From contig ONBK01000008.1 of assembly GCA_900316055.1 (NCBI GenBank), positions 1 to 64,000 of the forward strand: 64,000 bases of DNA, in the 5' to 3' direction. Position numbers and translations under genes: made by a program. The stretch's first letter is position 1. Each line of letters opens with the position of its first letter. Below, one piece after another: positions 32,301 through 36,396 of the stretch. Under the pieces are notes generated by a model. The model saw only the letters and a program-made list of their open reading frames with translations. It searched no databases and had not been told where the DNA came from. Source of the DNA: an uncultured Bacteroidales bacterium. Lineage in GTDB: Bacteria; Bacteroidota; Bacteroidia; Bacteroidales; P3.

Positions 32301-34704
32301 CTGCGACAGCATCGTCACCCTCGCCCTGACAGTGAATGTCAACAGCAGCAGCGAAACCAACGTTACGCGTTGCGACAGCTACGAGTGGAACGGCACTGTG
32401 TACACCACCAGCGGTACCTATACCTTCGATACTACTGATGTGAATGGCTGCGACAGCGTGGCTACCCTCCACCTGACCATCAGCAACAGCACCACGGGTG
32501 ACACCACCGCTGTGGCTTGCAACTACTTCGTGTGGCACGGTCAGGCCTATGTCGAGAGCGGTGACTACACCTATACGTTAAGTAATGGTGAGAACTGCGA
32601 CAGCGTGGTGACCCTGCACCTGACCATCAACCAGCCTGTGGCTAACACCATCAGCGCTACCGCCTGCGGCAGCTACAGCTGGAACGATGTCAGCTACAAT
32701 GCCTCCGGCGTCTATCAGCAGACCTTCACTGCTGCCAACGGTTGCGACAGTGTGGTGACCTTGAACCTCACCCTCAACCAGCCTGTGACCAGCAGCTTCA
32801 GCGCTACCGCCTGCGAGAGCTACACCTGGGGCGATGCCATCTACACCACCAGCGGCAGCTACCAGCAGACCTACCTGGCCGCCAACGGCTGCGACAGCAT
32901 CGTGACGCTGAACCTCACCGTCAACCACGGTACTCACAACGTCGAGAACGCCATCGCTTGCGACAACTACATCTGGCATCTGATGCCGCATGAGGCTACG
33001 GGTACCTACACCTACGAGTACACCAACGTCGAAGGTTGCGCCAGCGTGGATACCCTCCACCTGACCATCAACGCCAGCACTCACAACGCTGAGACCGTCA
33101 GCGTCTGCGAGAGCTATGAGTGGCACGGTGAGACCTACACCACTTCCGGCGACAAACTCTACAACTACATCAACGCTACTGGTTGCGCCAGCGTGGATAC
33201 CCTCCACCTGACCATCAAGCAGCCCGTCACCAATGCCATCAGCGAATCGGCTTGCAACAGCTACACTTGGGGTAACGCTACCTATGTTGCCTCTGGCAGC
33301 TACCAGCAGACCTTCGCCGCTGCCAATGGCTGCGACAGCATTGTGACGCTGACCCTGACCATCAACCAGCCCACCACTGCTACTGTGACCTACGAGTCCT
33401 GCAATGACTACGTCTGGAACGGTCAGACCTGCACCGCCAGCGGTGTCTACACCTACACCACTGTCAATGCTGCCGGTTGCGACAGCGTGGTCACCCTGTT
33501 CTTCACCCGTCTGCAGTCTGTCGCCACCACGGTCAACGAGACCGCTTGCGGCAGCTACACCTGGAATGGACAGACCTACACCACCAGTGGCACCTACAAC
33601 CACTCCTACACCGCTACCTCCGGCTGCGACAGCCTCGTGACCTTGGTCCTGACGGTGAACCAGCCCATCAACACCACTGTCACTGCCAGCAACTGCGACA
33701 GCTACACTTGGTACGATGTGGCTTACACCACCAGCGGCACCTACACTCACGCTATTACCGATGCTAACGGCTGCGCTGCCACCGCAACGCTCAACCTGAC
33801 CATCTTCAACAGCGCGAGCACCACGATCAACGAGACCGCCTGCAACAGCTACAGCTGGAACGGCAACGTCTACACCAACAGTGGTAACTACATCTATCAG
33901 ACCACCACGACTGCCGGTTGCGACAGCACCGTGACTCTGAACCTCACCATCACTGCTCCCGTCGAGGTGACCATCGCTGAGAGCGCTTGCTCGAGCTACG
34001 AGTGGAATGGTGAGACCTATACCACCAGCGGTACCTACACCTACACCACCACCTCTGCTGCTACGGGATGCGACAGCGTCACTACGCTCGTCCTCACCGT
34101 CAACCAGCCGGTCTACACCAACCTCGTTGTCACTGCCGATGGCAGCTACAACTGGAACGGTGAAGAGTACACCGAGAGTGGTGTCTACACCTATACGACC
34201 GAAGCCGCCAACGGTTGCGACAGCATCGTGACCCTTGAGCTCACTGTCAACCCGCTCTACAATGTCACGCTGGTCTCCGCCAACGAGACAATGGGTACTG
34301 TCAGCGAGAGCGGCATCATCGTTGAGAACGGCTACTTCACTGCCGTGGCCACCGCTAACGAAGGCTACGAGTTCGTGGCTTGGATGAACGGTTCTGAGAT
34401 CGTCTCCACCGCCGCCGTCTACGTCTTCCAGGTGACCGAGGATATCACCCTCACCGCCGTCTTCCAGGAGAAGGTCGGAATCGAGGATGTTGACATGGAC
34501 AATGTCACCATCTACAGCAGCGATTCCCGCATCTTCGTGCGCGGCGCCGAAGGCTATGATGTCTACGTCTACGATGTGAACGGTCGTATGATGGATCGTC
34601 AACTGAACGCTCCCGAAGCCATCGAGTTCCGCATGACGGCTACCGGTGTCTACCTCGTGAAGGTCGGCAACGCACCCGCCAAGCGCGTCGTCGTGGTTCG
34701 GTAG
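17371..34704 (+). CDS. giant secreted repeat protein with T9SS sorting domain (5,777 aa)
   Basis: Residues 1-23 are a signal peptide (MQKFLRTLTLVALLFVPWVA). From ~228 to ~1950 fibronectin-III-like domains (for example DSLFVSWEAYAGATKYEVYV) alternate with MAM-like beta-sandwich domains (CGAMPIPYTMEFENSNCW). Residues ~1960-2080 look CUB-like, and ~2210-2450 Ig/PKD-like. From ~2450 to ~5625 about 47 repeats carry a first Cys (ACxSYTWxGxTYT) and a second in NGCDSVVTLxLTVN. Residues ~5626-5700 resemble an InlB B-repeat (GYEFVAWMNG). The last ~75 residues (DVNGRMMDRQ, GVYLVKVG, VVVVR) are a type IX sorting domain. It is probably a surface-bound or released adhesin-like protein. No enzyme domain is seen. 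Long open frames on the opposite strand are composition effects. Confidence 0.93.
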   Translation: MQKFLRTLTLVALLFVPWVAQGQNAAKVSEYDVSVANATYATIYNNGGTAVDMSAGTGTAQLQFAMPFGESTIASGSNVTVNANGSIQFADGQVVAPLMLSSGAFSGGTVLVQSTTTSFVVECRKARTGSNSLSFQVALFPNGDIEFRYGPMTLNGTTSVIMGMKNGDQDFYRVGTTPDNRWDTVVRATSGWTTTRTLSSSYYYSSTHPAYSTATGQGVVYTFTQPACVKPSGVTVANPTFWDSLFVSWEAYAGATKYEVYVTDATAEPTEATSGIIVTSTTAHVVMTAGEITGYHVGGLQGETTYRVYVRKYCGDIKSGWAKYNGTRTTPASCPAPTASHFALNAGVITWPTLAANRPNITSLDFYYSTSNTAPAATDDPSIPNVAVATASVDLNTHEGIEGATTYYVWVRGHCTVDGGNTTEWVSLGSFTTPCGAMPIPYTMEFENSNCWTLISNNTINASTSTSSSNYFGTLTYDNKSVLVFNSWSNASDYFQYAYSPQLNTANVTGENIRLTIQYSTKANTDPVRFGYTTVANSTNPSDYTWTSNFFTTGYTDWQTYEALIPKTATNVAINYASTGCNYKAYIDYVIVDVPPTCPKPVISSVTDAGVVTWAASANATSYDLAWNTTGVEPTAASESDIDATTFTIPAAQLRSNTTYYVWLRSHCSATNEVTDWVGPVEFTTPCMAITVNASNPYSQGFEENVPPECWAQTSASYEWEQYYDGSEGNYSAAVSPLNYSYYTSSKLVSPVFELNSTDDYLMTFSYSFVDNYSYNATNYLRVYYRASSEDSWTLIEGATRSGGAADWQQVEVTLPNPSATYQVAFEAYVGRYYDIAIDNVVVRKAPTCIKPTNLAAVPSALATSVSASLSWTENSATPATQWEVRYWKAGTTDTISVTATSNPYTLNYLDMGTSYGWQVRSLCSTEDVSDWSAESSFSTKACLSGPISLGENTGNSDYLPFNGYYKYSVAEQIYTPAEISTTPITINSISYNVITANNANRNPVDIYLLETDKSSFSSASTASEWVSVADLTPNYTGEAVANSTGWKTINLTTPFNYSGQHNLLVVFVNRTGSYSSHEYIGTVPANGNQAIYAFQDGSTVLTPANANTASNKNVLSVKNNFIFNIEDPCDQGDCLPPTVAISLGPDDNNAKADLTFSGDETEFGYICVTQGTTPNIANGVTVTGNTATITPLVPETAYDLYVYSVCTGVENPRMVRYGFTTPFVPTCKPQVNFATSNVTYTGVTVTWQQEDPTQVPDGGWKVRYAVNSPVDLADATTYTEQSAATASYTFSGLHHGDHIYMYTKAVCEEGVDESSWTDYDFQLPAIAKPMWYPSNSSWATTNISDSLRWTEATAGINSWTVAYATADFDPTDPTAVYETLAATNDSVKLSGLEPYTTYYVYVRANSGDEHSDWSTVATFKTKCPDGGDLVLDNGTQGEQYYIPADNYFKYSYSQQIITAEELGAAKTLYGLKLNYAYSSPMTKINNVVVYLGYTDKNSFASTTDWVPISGMTEVYSGSLNCSQGWNEFTFTTPFEYNGSSNLVLVVDDNSGQYDGSSYKYYTRSTADYMTLYYHNDGTNPDPLNPPTASDRVQYRNEMMFVSNCNTSVTCFAPVMRTSSIDSTNNVMLRWSANTSLEPVVNNYRVSYSDREFDPTLAGAAIATFEVNGKDSLAFDGSLFAGDKDYYFAVQTNCGTEGSKWVMTTIHTYPDVYTPTNLVATTPAGSSNKVSLTWTDKNPASFNVNKWDVVYGDTMTATPTEVTSTTYVVEGLNHSTTYAFYVRAKRGDKVSFWSEVAYGRTGCAAWTTEELPIVENFDTYDNNAIPACWDTLRGSGSYPNVYNHQLRFGGAYTGNYAILPELASTVDVSNLTLDFSAQGGSGYTVYVGVMTDPNDKSTFDTVATINTTSSMTEYTVSLEDYATHTKHAGHTGSRYVALTHYNYSIYVDDVTLKVTEQTNLLDADATLEICNEYIMPDTTGHNGNYAGNLNRTYVIRSAEAGKVVRLKGSVDLEQGYDFLSIYRGAATAANLIGTYTGSEDVDLMTESYQWADSGYYTLVLTTDGDNGLDYYGFKLMASCECPALAPAIEVPVETIGEYTWEAPQGNGKTFTNHYTRRARAGEETDLVPTDPKLVNYTQDNIGGCDSIAKSLQLVLHPDFLIKDTVEICQRDTFDFFGQHRTVQGDYVDTMKTIHNADSIGWLHLTVHEAPVAYIYYNNSNVTAPVTDYCDNAQMILEGRSNMASTFEWEDATEGVNHTVFPHVLDTFTVVATDNAYGCTSLPTSIFVSTTTVADLSISATDSVICRGESTTLTLADANNVEATYRWSNNQTGTSITVTPDSTTTYTVTATTSNDSKCQTSATFTVVVNQLPEVQLTSLAEVCRDSALTLSATVVDGYTYLWSNNATTATTTVNPNVTATYSVTVTETATGCVNEFTTKPITVNPSYTVVDTMEVCFTQNPYTWGSQTLTEDGEYTQNFKIAHGCDSLVHVSFSFQDMATINTRRDLCEGAAYTWGGNAYTANLDTTLHYVSTPVDCPVDSVLMLTVNHPAASSSDKTVCDSYTWVIAGDTVGTYTTTDAYSTILKTVKGCDSTVTLNLTVNYQNAGTDVQNVCDELEWIDGKTYTKDTVGAQYTLSNQFACDSVVTLDLTLRHSAEGDTAHMECDSRSFTWWATGETYALGGDIRKTWAGQAANGCDTTAVLHLTMNYVTDTLPWVNVTERDVFYLTTVDCEGNEVEKEYRYSQDIQERIPNAAAGHDQWYRAHLTVNTSENRTILKTACVPYELQLVYYRDTVNMKDTVAFMDEYVPGVNDSLMLAEPYKTMGYYPVSTLTESGNVAFNTRDLGYDNGTSDLILRIRFTAKNHAVKTTKDTICSNEPAQYASFGTLVVDEVNTLLLNTVDGAAANGCDSIYKVDLMVHHATNDATDTLTLCESEFVLNATTNKYEYVHSNPNDASQKVTLTIDGALNEVPSYGNTKYTEDWTTVMGCDSNVTYRYTVLPTVRETVKDTACKEYVWAQNGKTYEKSGEYIDTIVSKRYGCDSIVTLQLEIYDTVHLHKYYTVCNTYEGPDGNTYRVDSTFEVVKSTSKWGCDTILYLHYTVQGMRTVYQNVLTNADYDWNGTTYKASVSGVQYDATLPNGCDSVVILNLTRVPEISLCEGQLPDTVYGVVINTVGADQQYANKVRVNDTIFDTVINYTVNGNVTTVATADTVKCDSFTYKGTTYTANATIRDTMTSVVTGCDSILVFNLVINKSTDSVHTQVACDNYIWAGLNIDTTGTIVIDTTATGTALKNAAGCDSTATLHLTINKNTPVKFNVQACGEYYWTVNNNNYAGNSDTLGHYTASDSVVMDVQDVNGCWTSDTLVLTINAGPVIAKDSIVMNTPTAYYKNVLFTAPFKSDTVTDAEMQKLFVDTLYAAENTGACDTILTHVLFVEIGNIVNDEYTACGRFTWRNNHTYEWIPVEERQQGNPIFNYKDITTGQYIQENPMYSTYINDTIDKTYVLWLSMSEATMADSVYAQFPLSQETLTIGDSTFNFASYKAYKKDTTVAKEVHYGSTYYCDSIEYWTIHLKYNYDTTPGVTYVCFEDVNYKTLPAGTMTLVNDTLNKGTDNEMVMTDSIYRRAKIVETVATAITACDRYTWGNELFTSDSNGIAISRTLKSVKYPTCDSTVTFTLNITNTVHNVNNESICAHDTATFTWHGRKYQENTVDTFKYVNTSNNQCWNVDTLKLTLKNDVTYTTDSVKCDEFVWNGETFTEDSIIKRTLSTVNGCDSVVTINLTIYNTSLLTHDTINHRGGSYRFNGRLYQSPTINDSVDIVLQNVNGCDSVVRYHIWVEQYEIEYDNVVACGLYTWPQNNHTYQWISDEESAAHGNALYKDITANTYVTTAPFDTVDIALRFLNLTLNEVVYGDTTVVRFPLSQDSLILGNDTFYFADQKAAKKDTTVNVWFSAGHNYYCDSMVYATINLVYNYNTVEENVCYATDTLVWNGKKFPMPEASKTYTFVDTTDLGTPAEQVTTKKVYRRAEVASTVDTTVCDSIRWFFANDVNKWDTLITDGGIYVHNFTDVNGCDSTVTMTVNMFHDLSTAYYDTVCDKTTWNEKTYTASGTYYYNYKSADAGKCVSVDTLYLVVNKNLGNDTTVVACDSYKWHGVSRTVSGTYKFDSVDANQCHHMDTLALTINTTNHYDSVIWAGEGSYRYKGVMYTADANFFDTLDITTVNGCDSIYDVTIHVGTNFYATTDTVVCSEYTWINDTTYQWISDEERAAHNALYKTSTGRYIRYMPTYVKHNEGTYDSIFTLNLTLTQRYTSPVIDTVFFVSNKTLVYGDSIFDYTAQNTRAYNALGFSDSTFIKEVTFSQPVVRQYCDSVIQLNVTLKNNYVDSGVVNICVSQPSYTWRGHTISTATSDYDHAHGPWRIYDTLANGYIEYVTVYQHPFTYSTDRRVACDSYTWVNGQTYTESTSTATYTTEDQYGCDSVLSLVLTIKKNSDSTTVMTNNCGEYTWTTVDGHEFTFNKSIDTAYYYTAANGCPSVDSLHFVYNHIYTVAVAETACDEYVWEGYVDPATNKDTVILAGGTYKHTFQSAAGCDSTVTLTLTVNHNSSKADYDTTYFGNTYTWHGREYTEGTATSVATDTFSYYTISGCKSVDTLYLTMKEGKKTIDNVCDSYTWVIAGDTVGTYTMADMPEDTNAWTFYFMNKTDGGKDRSQDTLVLTLRQSTVNYIDEVACHTYTWHGVTKTNNSDTTQYFELGYTQNAKNADNCPIFDTLRLTLGNSRTFVYQEEESCGPYVWTVNGQVIDTLTESMQTSANVHTATGCDSVVNLTLTVYEQPVVYESAVICDNYAMPYVWRGKSYTAAVEDDTVHAPFSAQCDSIYHFSLTINETKSTELTAQVCLGNGYQGYNFDIPADSLKESMKYTFVEKLQTINGCDSVVTLTLTVGTVLKGDTAAVACNSFDWYGQTYTTSGNYTYKTSTLTGCDSIVTLALTVNVNSSSETNVTRCDSYEWNGTVYTTSGTYTFDTTDVNGCDSVATLHLTISNSTTGDTTAVACNYFVWHGQAYVESGDYTYTLSNGENCDSVVTLHLTINQPVANTISATACGSYSWNDVSYNASGVYQQTFTAANGCDSVVTLNLTLNQPVTSSFSATACESYTWGDAIYTTSGSYQQTYLAANGCDSIVTLNLTVNHGTHNVENAIACDNYIWHLMPHEATGTYTYEYTNVEGCASVDTLHLTINASTHNAETVSVCESYEWHGETYTTSGDKLYNYINATGCASVDTLHLTIKQPVTNAISESACNSYTWGNATYVASGSYQQTFAAANGCDSIVTLTLTINQPTTATVTYESCNDYVWNGQTCTASGVYTYTTVNAAGCDSVVTLFFTRLQSVATTVNETACGSYTWNGQTYTTSGTYNHSYTATSGCDSLVTLVLTVNQPINTTVTASNCDSYTWYDVAYTTSGTYTHAITDANGCAATATLNLTIFNSASTTINETACNSYSWNGNVYTNSGNYIYQTTTTAGCDSTVTLNLTITAPVEVTIAESACSSYEWNGETYTTSGTYTYTTTSAATGCDSVTTLVLTVNQPVYTNLVVTADGSYNWNGEEYTESGVYTYTTEAANGCDSIVTLELTVNPLYNVTLVSANETMGTVSESGIIVENGYFTAVATANEGYEFVAWMNGSEIVSTAAVYVFQVTEDITLTAVFQEKVGIEDVDMDNVTIYSSDSRIFVRGAEGYDVYVYDVNGRMMDRQLNAPEAIEFRMTATGVYLVKVGNAPAKRVVVVR
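32155..34218 (+). repeat. 147-bp tandem array inside the giant gene
   Basis: The Cys codon of the NGCDS motif recurs at 32155, 32302, 32449, 32596, 32743, 32890, 33037, 33184, 33331, 33478, 33625, 33772, 33919, 34069 and 34216. Thirteen of fourteen steps are exactly 147 bases (49 residues) and one is 150. Earlier repeats in the gene are less regular. Confidence 0.9.
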
Positions 34705-34720
34705 TGTAACACTACTTCCA

Positions 34721-34752
34721 AAAAAAGAGCACCCTGCGGGGTGCTCTTTTTT
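34721..34752. terminator. terminator of the giant gene
   Basis: AGAGCACCC-TGCG-GGGTGCTCT within A-rich and T-rich flanks (arms 34721-34734 and 34739-34752), 17 bases after the stop codon, with a T run on the + strand. Confidence 0.9.
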
Positions 34753-34767
34753 TTGTGTCAAAAAAAT

Positions 34768-34798
34768 TTTGACAACTCAAATTTTTTTTGTATTTTTG
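34768..34798 (+). promoter_or_regulatory. Bacteroidota-type promoter of the phosphatase gene
   Basis: TTTG 34768-34771, a 19-base spacer, TATTTTTG 34791-34798, then the ATG at 34845. Confidence 0.8.
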
Positions 34799-34844
34799 CA
34801 GCATGAACTGAAGGTCGCGAATACCTTGTAAATAAATTAATGCA

Positions 34845-35327
34845 ATGAGCAAAAAAATTCTTTTTGTCTGTCATGGAAATATCTGCAGGAGCCCGATGGC
34901 CGAGTTTATACTGAAAAAGATGGTACGCACGGCGGGGCTCGAAGAGGAGTTCGAGATTGCCTCCGCCGCTACCAGCGACGAAGAACTGGGTAATCCCGTC
35001 TACCCACTGGCACGCCAGGAACTGGCCAAACACGGCATCGGATGCCCCGGCAAGACGGCTCGTCGCATCGTCCGTGACGACTATGCCTATTACGATATGA
35101 TTATAGGCATGGATGCGGCCAATTTGGAAGCCATGCGCCGATGTTTCGGGGGCGACAAGGAGAAGAAACTCTCGTTGCTCCTCGACCACACCCCCGCGAG
35201 TGACACCAAGCACCACGGCCGCGATGTCGTCGACCCTTGGTACACCCGCAAGTTCAACGTGGCGTGGGAGGATATCTACGCGGGTTGCAAGGCGATTTTT
35301 GAGGAGGTGAATGGTTATGGGTTATAG
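34845..35327 (+). CDS. low-molecular-weight protein tyrosine phosphatase
   Basis: 160 residues. The P-loop CHGNICRS (Cys9 nucleophile, Arg15) stands at the N-terminus, and the general acid motif DPWYT lies near residue 130, the order typical of low-molecular-weight phosphotyrosine phosphatases. It is cytoplasmic. In Bacteroidota such enzymes often act on polysaccharide-export tyrosine kinases, but no kinase gene is nearby, so its target is open. The last codons (NGYGL and stop) are formed by a GGTTATG/GGTTATA heptamer tract, which suggests the native C-terminus was overwritten. Confidence 0.9.
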   Translation: MSKKILFVCHGNICRSPMAEFILKKMVRTAGLEEEFEIASAATSDEELGNPVYPLARQELAKHGIGCPGKTARRIVRDDYAYYDMIIGMDAANLEAMRRCFGGDKEKKLSLLLDHTPASDTKHHGRDVVDPWYTRKFNVAWEDIYAGCKAIFEEVNGYGL

Positions 35328-35479
35328 GTTATGGGTTATAGAGAGGCTGACGCATAAAAAAGACGGCGATAACCAATCTGCCTGCTCCGCAGAGTTTGAG
35401 TACCTTAGAATAAAAACAATCCGGCGAAAACCACTAACCTATCAAGTGTCTATAACCCATAACCTATAACCTATAACCC
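35313..35479. repeat. GGTTATA heptamer tract and its inverted partner
   Basis: GGTTATG/GGTTATA alternate in four exact 7-base units at 35313-35340 (stop codon inside). TATAACC-type units repeat four times at 35451-35478 in the opposite orientation, ending just before the next gene. Between them, 35336-35354 reads TTATAGAGAGGCTGACGCA, which recurs with one change at 42955-42973 beside another GGTTATA tract. The arms could pair around a ~110-base loop. Confidence 0.75.
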
Positions 35480-35488
35480 TTTATAAGG

Positions 35489-36322
35489 ATGGTTGATTTC
35501 GAGACAGCGGAGGCGATGGGTATCTCGCGGCAGGCGTTCGACGAGGTGCTCGATATCATTGGGCGGCAGCCCACCATCGACGAGCTGTCGACACTCTTGG
35601 CCATGTGGGAGAGCAACGGCAAGCAGCAGAGCCTCTACGGCTGGCTGCGAGGCCAGCATCATGTGGTGGAACGCAACGAATACCTCTACTCCGGCTCCGC
35701 CGACCACAAGGCTATCCGCGAACCGCGAGTGAAGGAATGCCTGGAGATTGCGAGGGAGATTACAGGGAAGGATAGTTTTTCTAGTTTTTCTAGTTTGACT
35801 AGTTTAACTAGTTGGACTAGGTCTACGGGGTTGCTGCTCTATATGGTGGGCAACGTCAGCGGTGAGTTCGCTGACTCGGAGTATGCGCGGCGCTGCCTCC
35901 ACCTCGTCGACGAACCTATGGCCGCCGGCGGCCATGAGGAGGACTGCCAATACATAGAAATGATTCTTGATGCCCTGAAGGACGGTGAGATGCTGCTGGC
36001 TTCGGCACCGGTGGGGCAGGGGGGACTCTTCTGCTCGCTGCTGCGCTTTCTAACCCCTACTCAAACAATCAAGCAATCGCGCAATCAAGCAATAGGTTTT
36101 GACATCCTGGTGCCGCGCGAGGTACGGCTCGACGCGTTCCTCTTCGGTGAAGAGAAAGGGCGTTATGTGCTGGCACTGGAGGAGAAGCAGGACGACGCTT
36201 TCCTGCTGAAGATGGACGACGCGCGACTGAACTGCTGTTTTTTGGGACGCACCACGAAGAACCGCGTGGTGGTCGACGGCTACGACTTCGGACCCACGAC
36301 TAGTTATTTGTCGGCGAATTGA
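35489..36322 (+). CDS. AIR synthase C-terminal-domain-like protein carrying two repeat insertions
   Basis: 277 residues. The end (DILVPREVRLDAFLFGEEKG, then CFLGRTTKNRVVVDGYDFG) and the middle APVGQGGLFCSLLRF resemble the C-terminal domain of AIR synthase-related proteins (PurL/PurM fold), and the N-terminal GRQPTIDELSTLLAMWESN recalls the linker part of long PurL. Catalytic residues of PurL are not evident, so enzyme activity is doubtful. Residues ~97-112 (SSFSSLTSLTSWTRS) are the translation of a 9-bp CTAG tract, and residues ~193-203 (QTIKQSRNQAI) of an 8-bp CAAT tract. Both keep the frame open. It may be cotranscribed with the upstream phosphatase gene. Confidence 0.6.
   Translation: MVDFETAEAMGISRQAFDEVLDIIGRQPTIDELSTLLAMWESNGKQQSLYGWLRGQHHVVERNEYLYSGSADHKAIREPRVKECLEIAREITGKDSFSSFSSLTSLTSWTRSTGLLLYMVGNVSGEFADSEYARRCLHLVDEPMAAGGHEEDCQYIEMILDALKDGEMLLASAPVGQGGLFCSLLRFLTPTQTIKQSRNQAIGFDILVPREVRLDAFLFGEEKGRYVLALEEKQDDAFLLKMDDARLNCCFLGRTTKNRVVVDGYDFGPTTSYLSAN
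35772..35821 (+). repeat. 9-bp CTAG tract inside a coding region
   Basis: CTAG at 35781, 35790, 35799, 35808 and 35817 (ATAG at 35772), an exact 9-base period of the CTAGTTNNA family, read as repeating SSF/TSL/TSW tripeptides. Confidence 0.85.
36062..36094 (+). repeat. 8-bp CAAT tract inside a coding region
   Basis: CAAT at 36066, 36074, 36082 and 36090, an exact 8-base period (unit AAGCAATC), inside the AIR-synthase-like reading frame. Confidence 0.75.
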
Positions 36323-36327
36323 GCGGA

Positions 36328-36364
36328 TTTTCTTTGATTTTCTAAGATTTCTGCCCATAGGGCA
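36328..36364 (-). repeat. TTC-loop hairpin element with AAAATC words, copy 1
   Basis: GATTTTCTAAGATTTCTGCC then CATAGGGCA: a GCCC-ATA-GGGC hairpin preceded by AGATTTCT and GATTTTC words. The same element occurs at 37652-37700 and, inverted, at 37601-37645. Confidence 0.65.
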
Positions 36365-36381
36365 TCCCATATTGCAGAGGT

Positions 36382-36396
36382 GCTCCCTACGGGAGC
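36382..36396. repeat. REP1-like hairpin overlapping the permease stop codon
   Basis: GCTCCC-TAC-GGGAGC, a REP1 relative of the 12288 type. On the minus strand its centre provides the TAG stop codon (36389-36387) of the permease gene. Confidence 0.7.

Noticed and set aside
25696..32538. 2,280-codon open frame on the minus strand opposite the giant gene
   Set aside because: It follows from the strong codon bias and Thr/Asp/Cys-rich repeats of the + strand gene. It has no signal, domain or promoter, and its sequence mirrors the repeats.
32578..34761. 727-codon minus-strand frame
   Set aside because: Antisense to the 49-residue repeats, in the shadow frame; it runs through the terminator of the giant gene.
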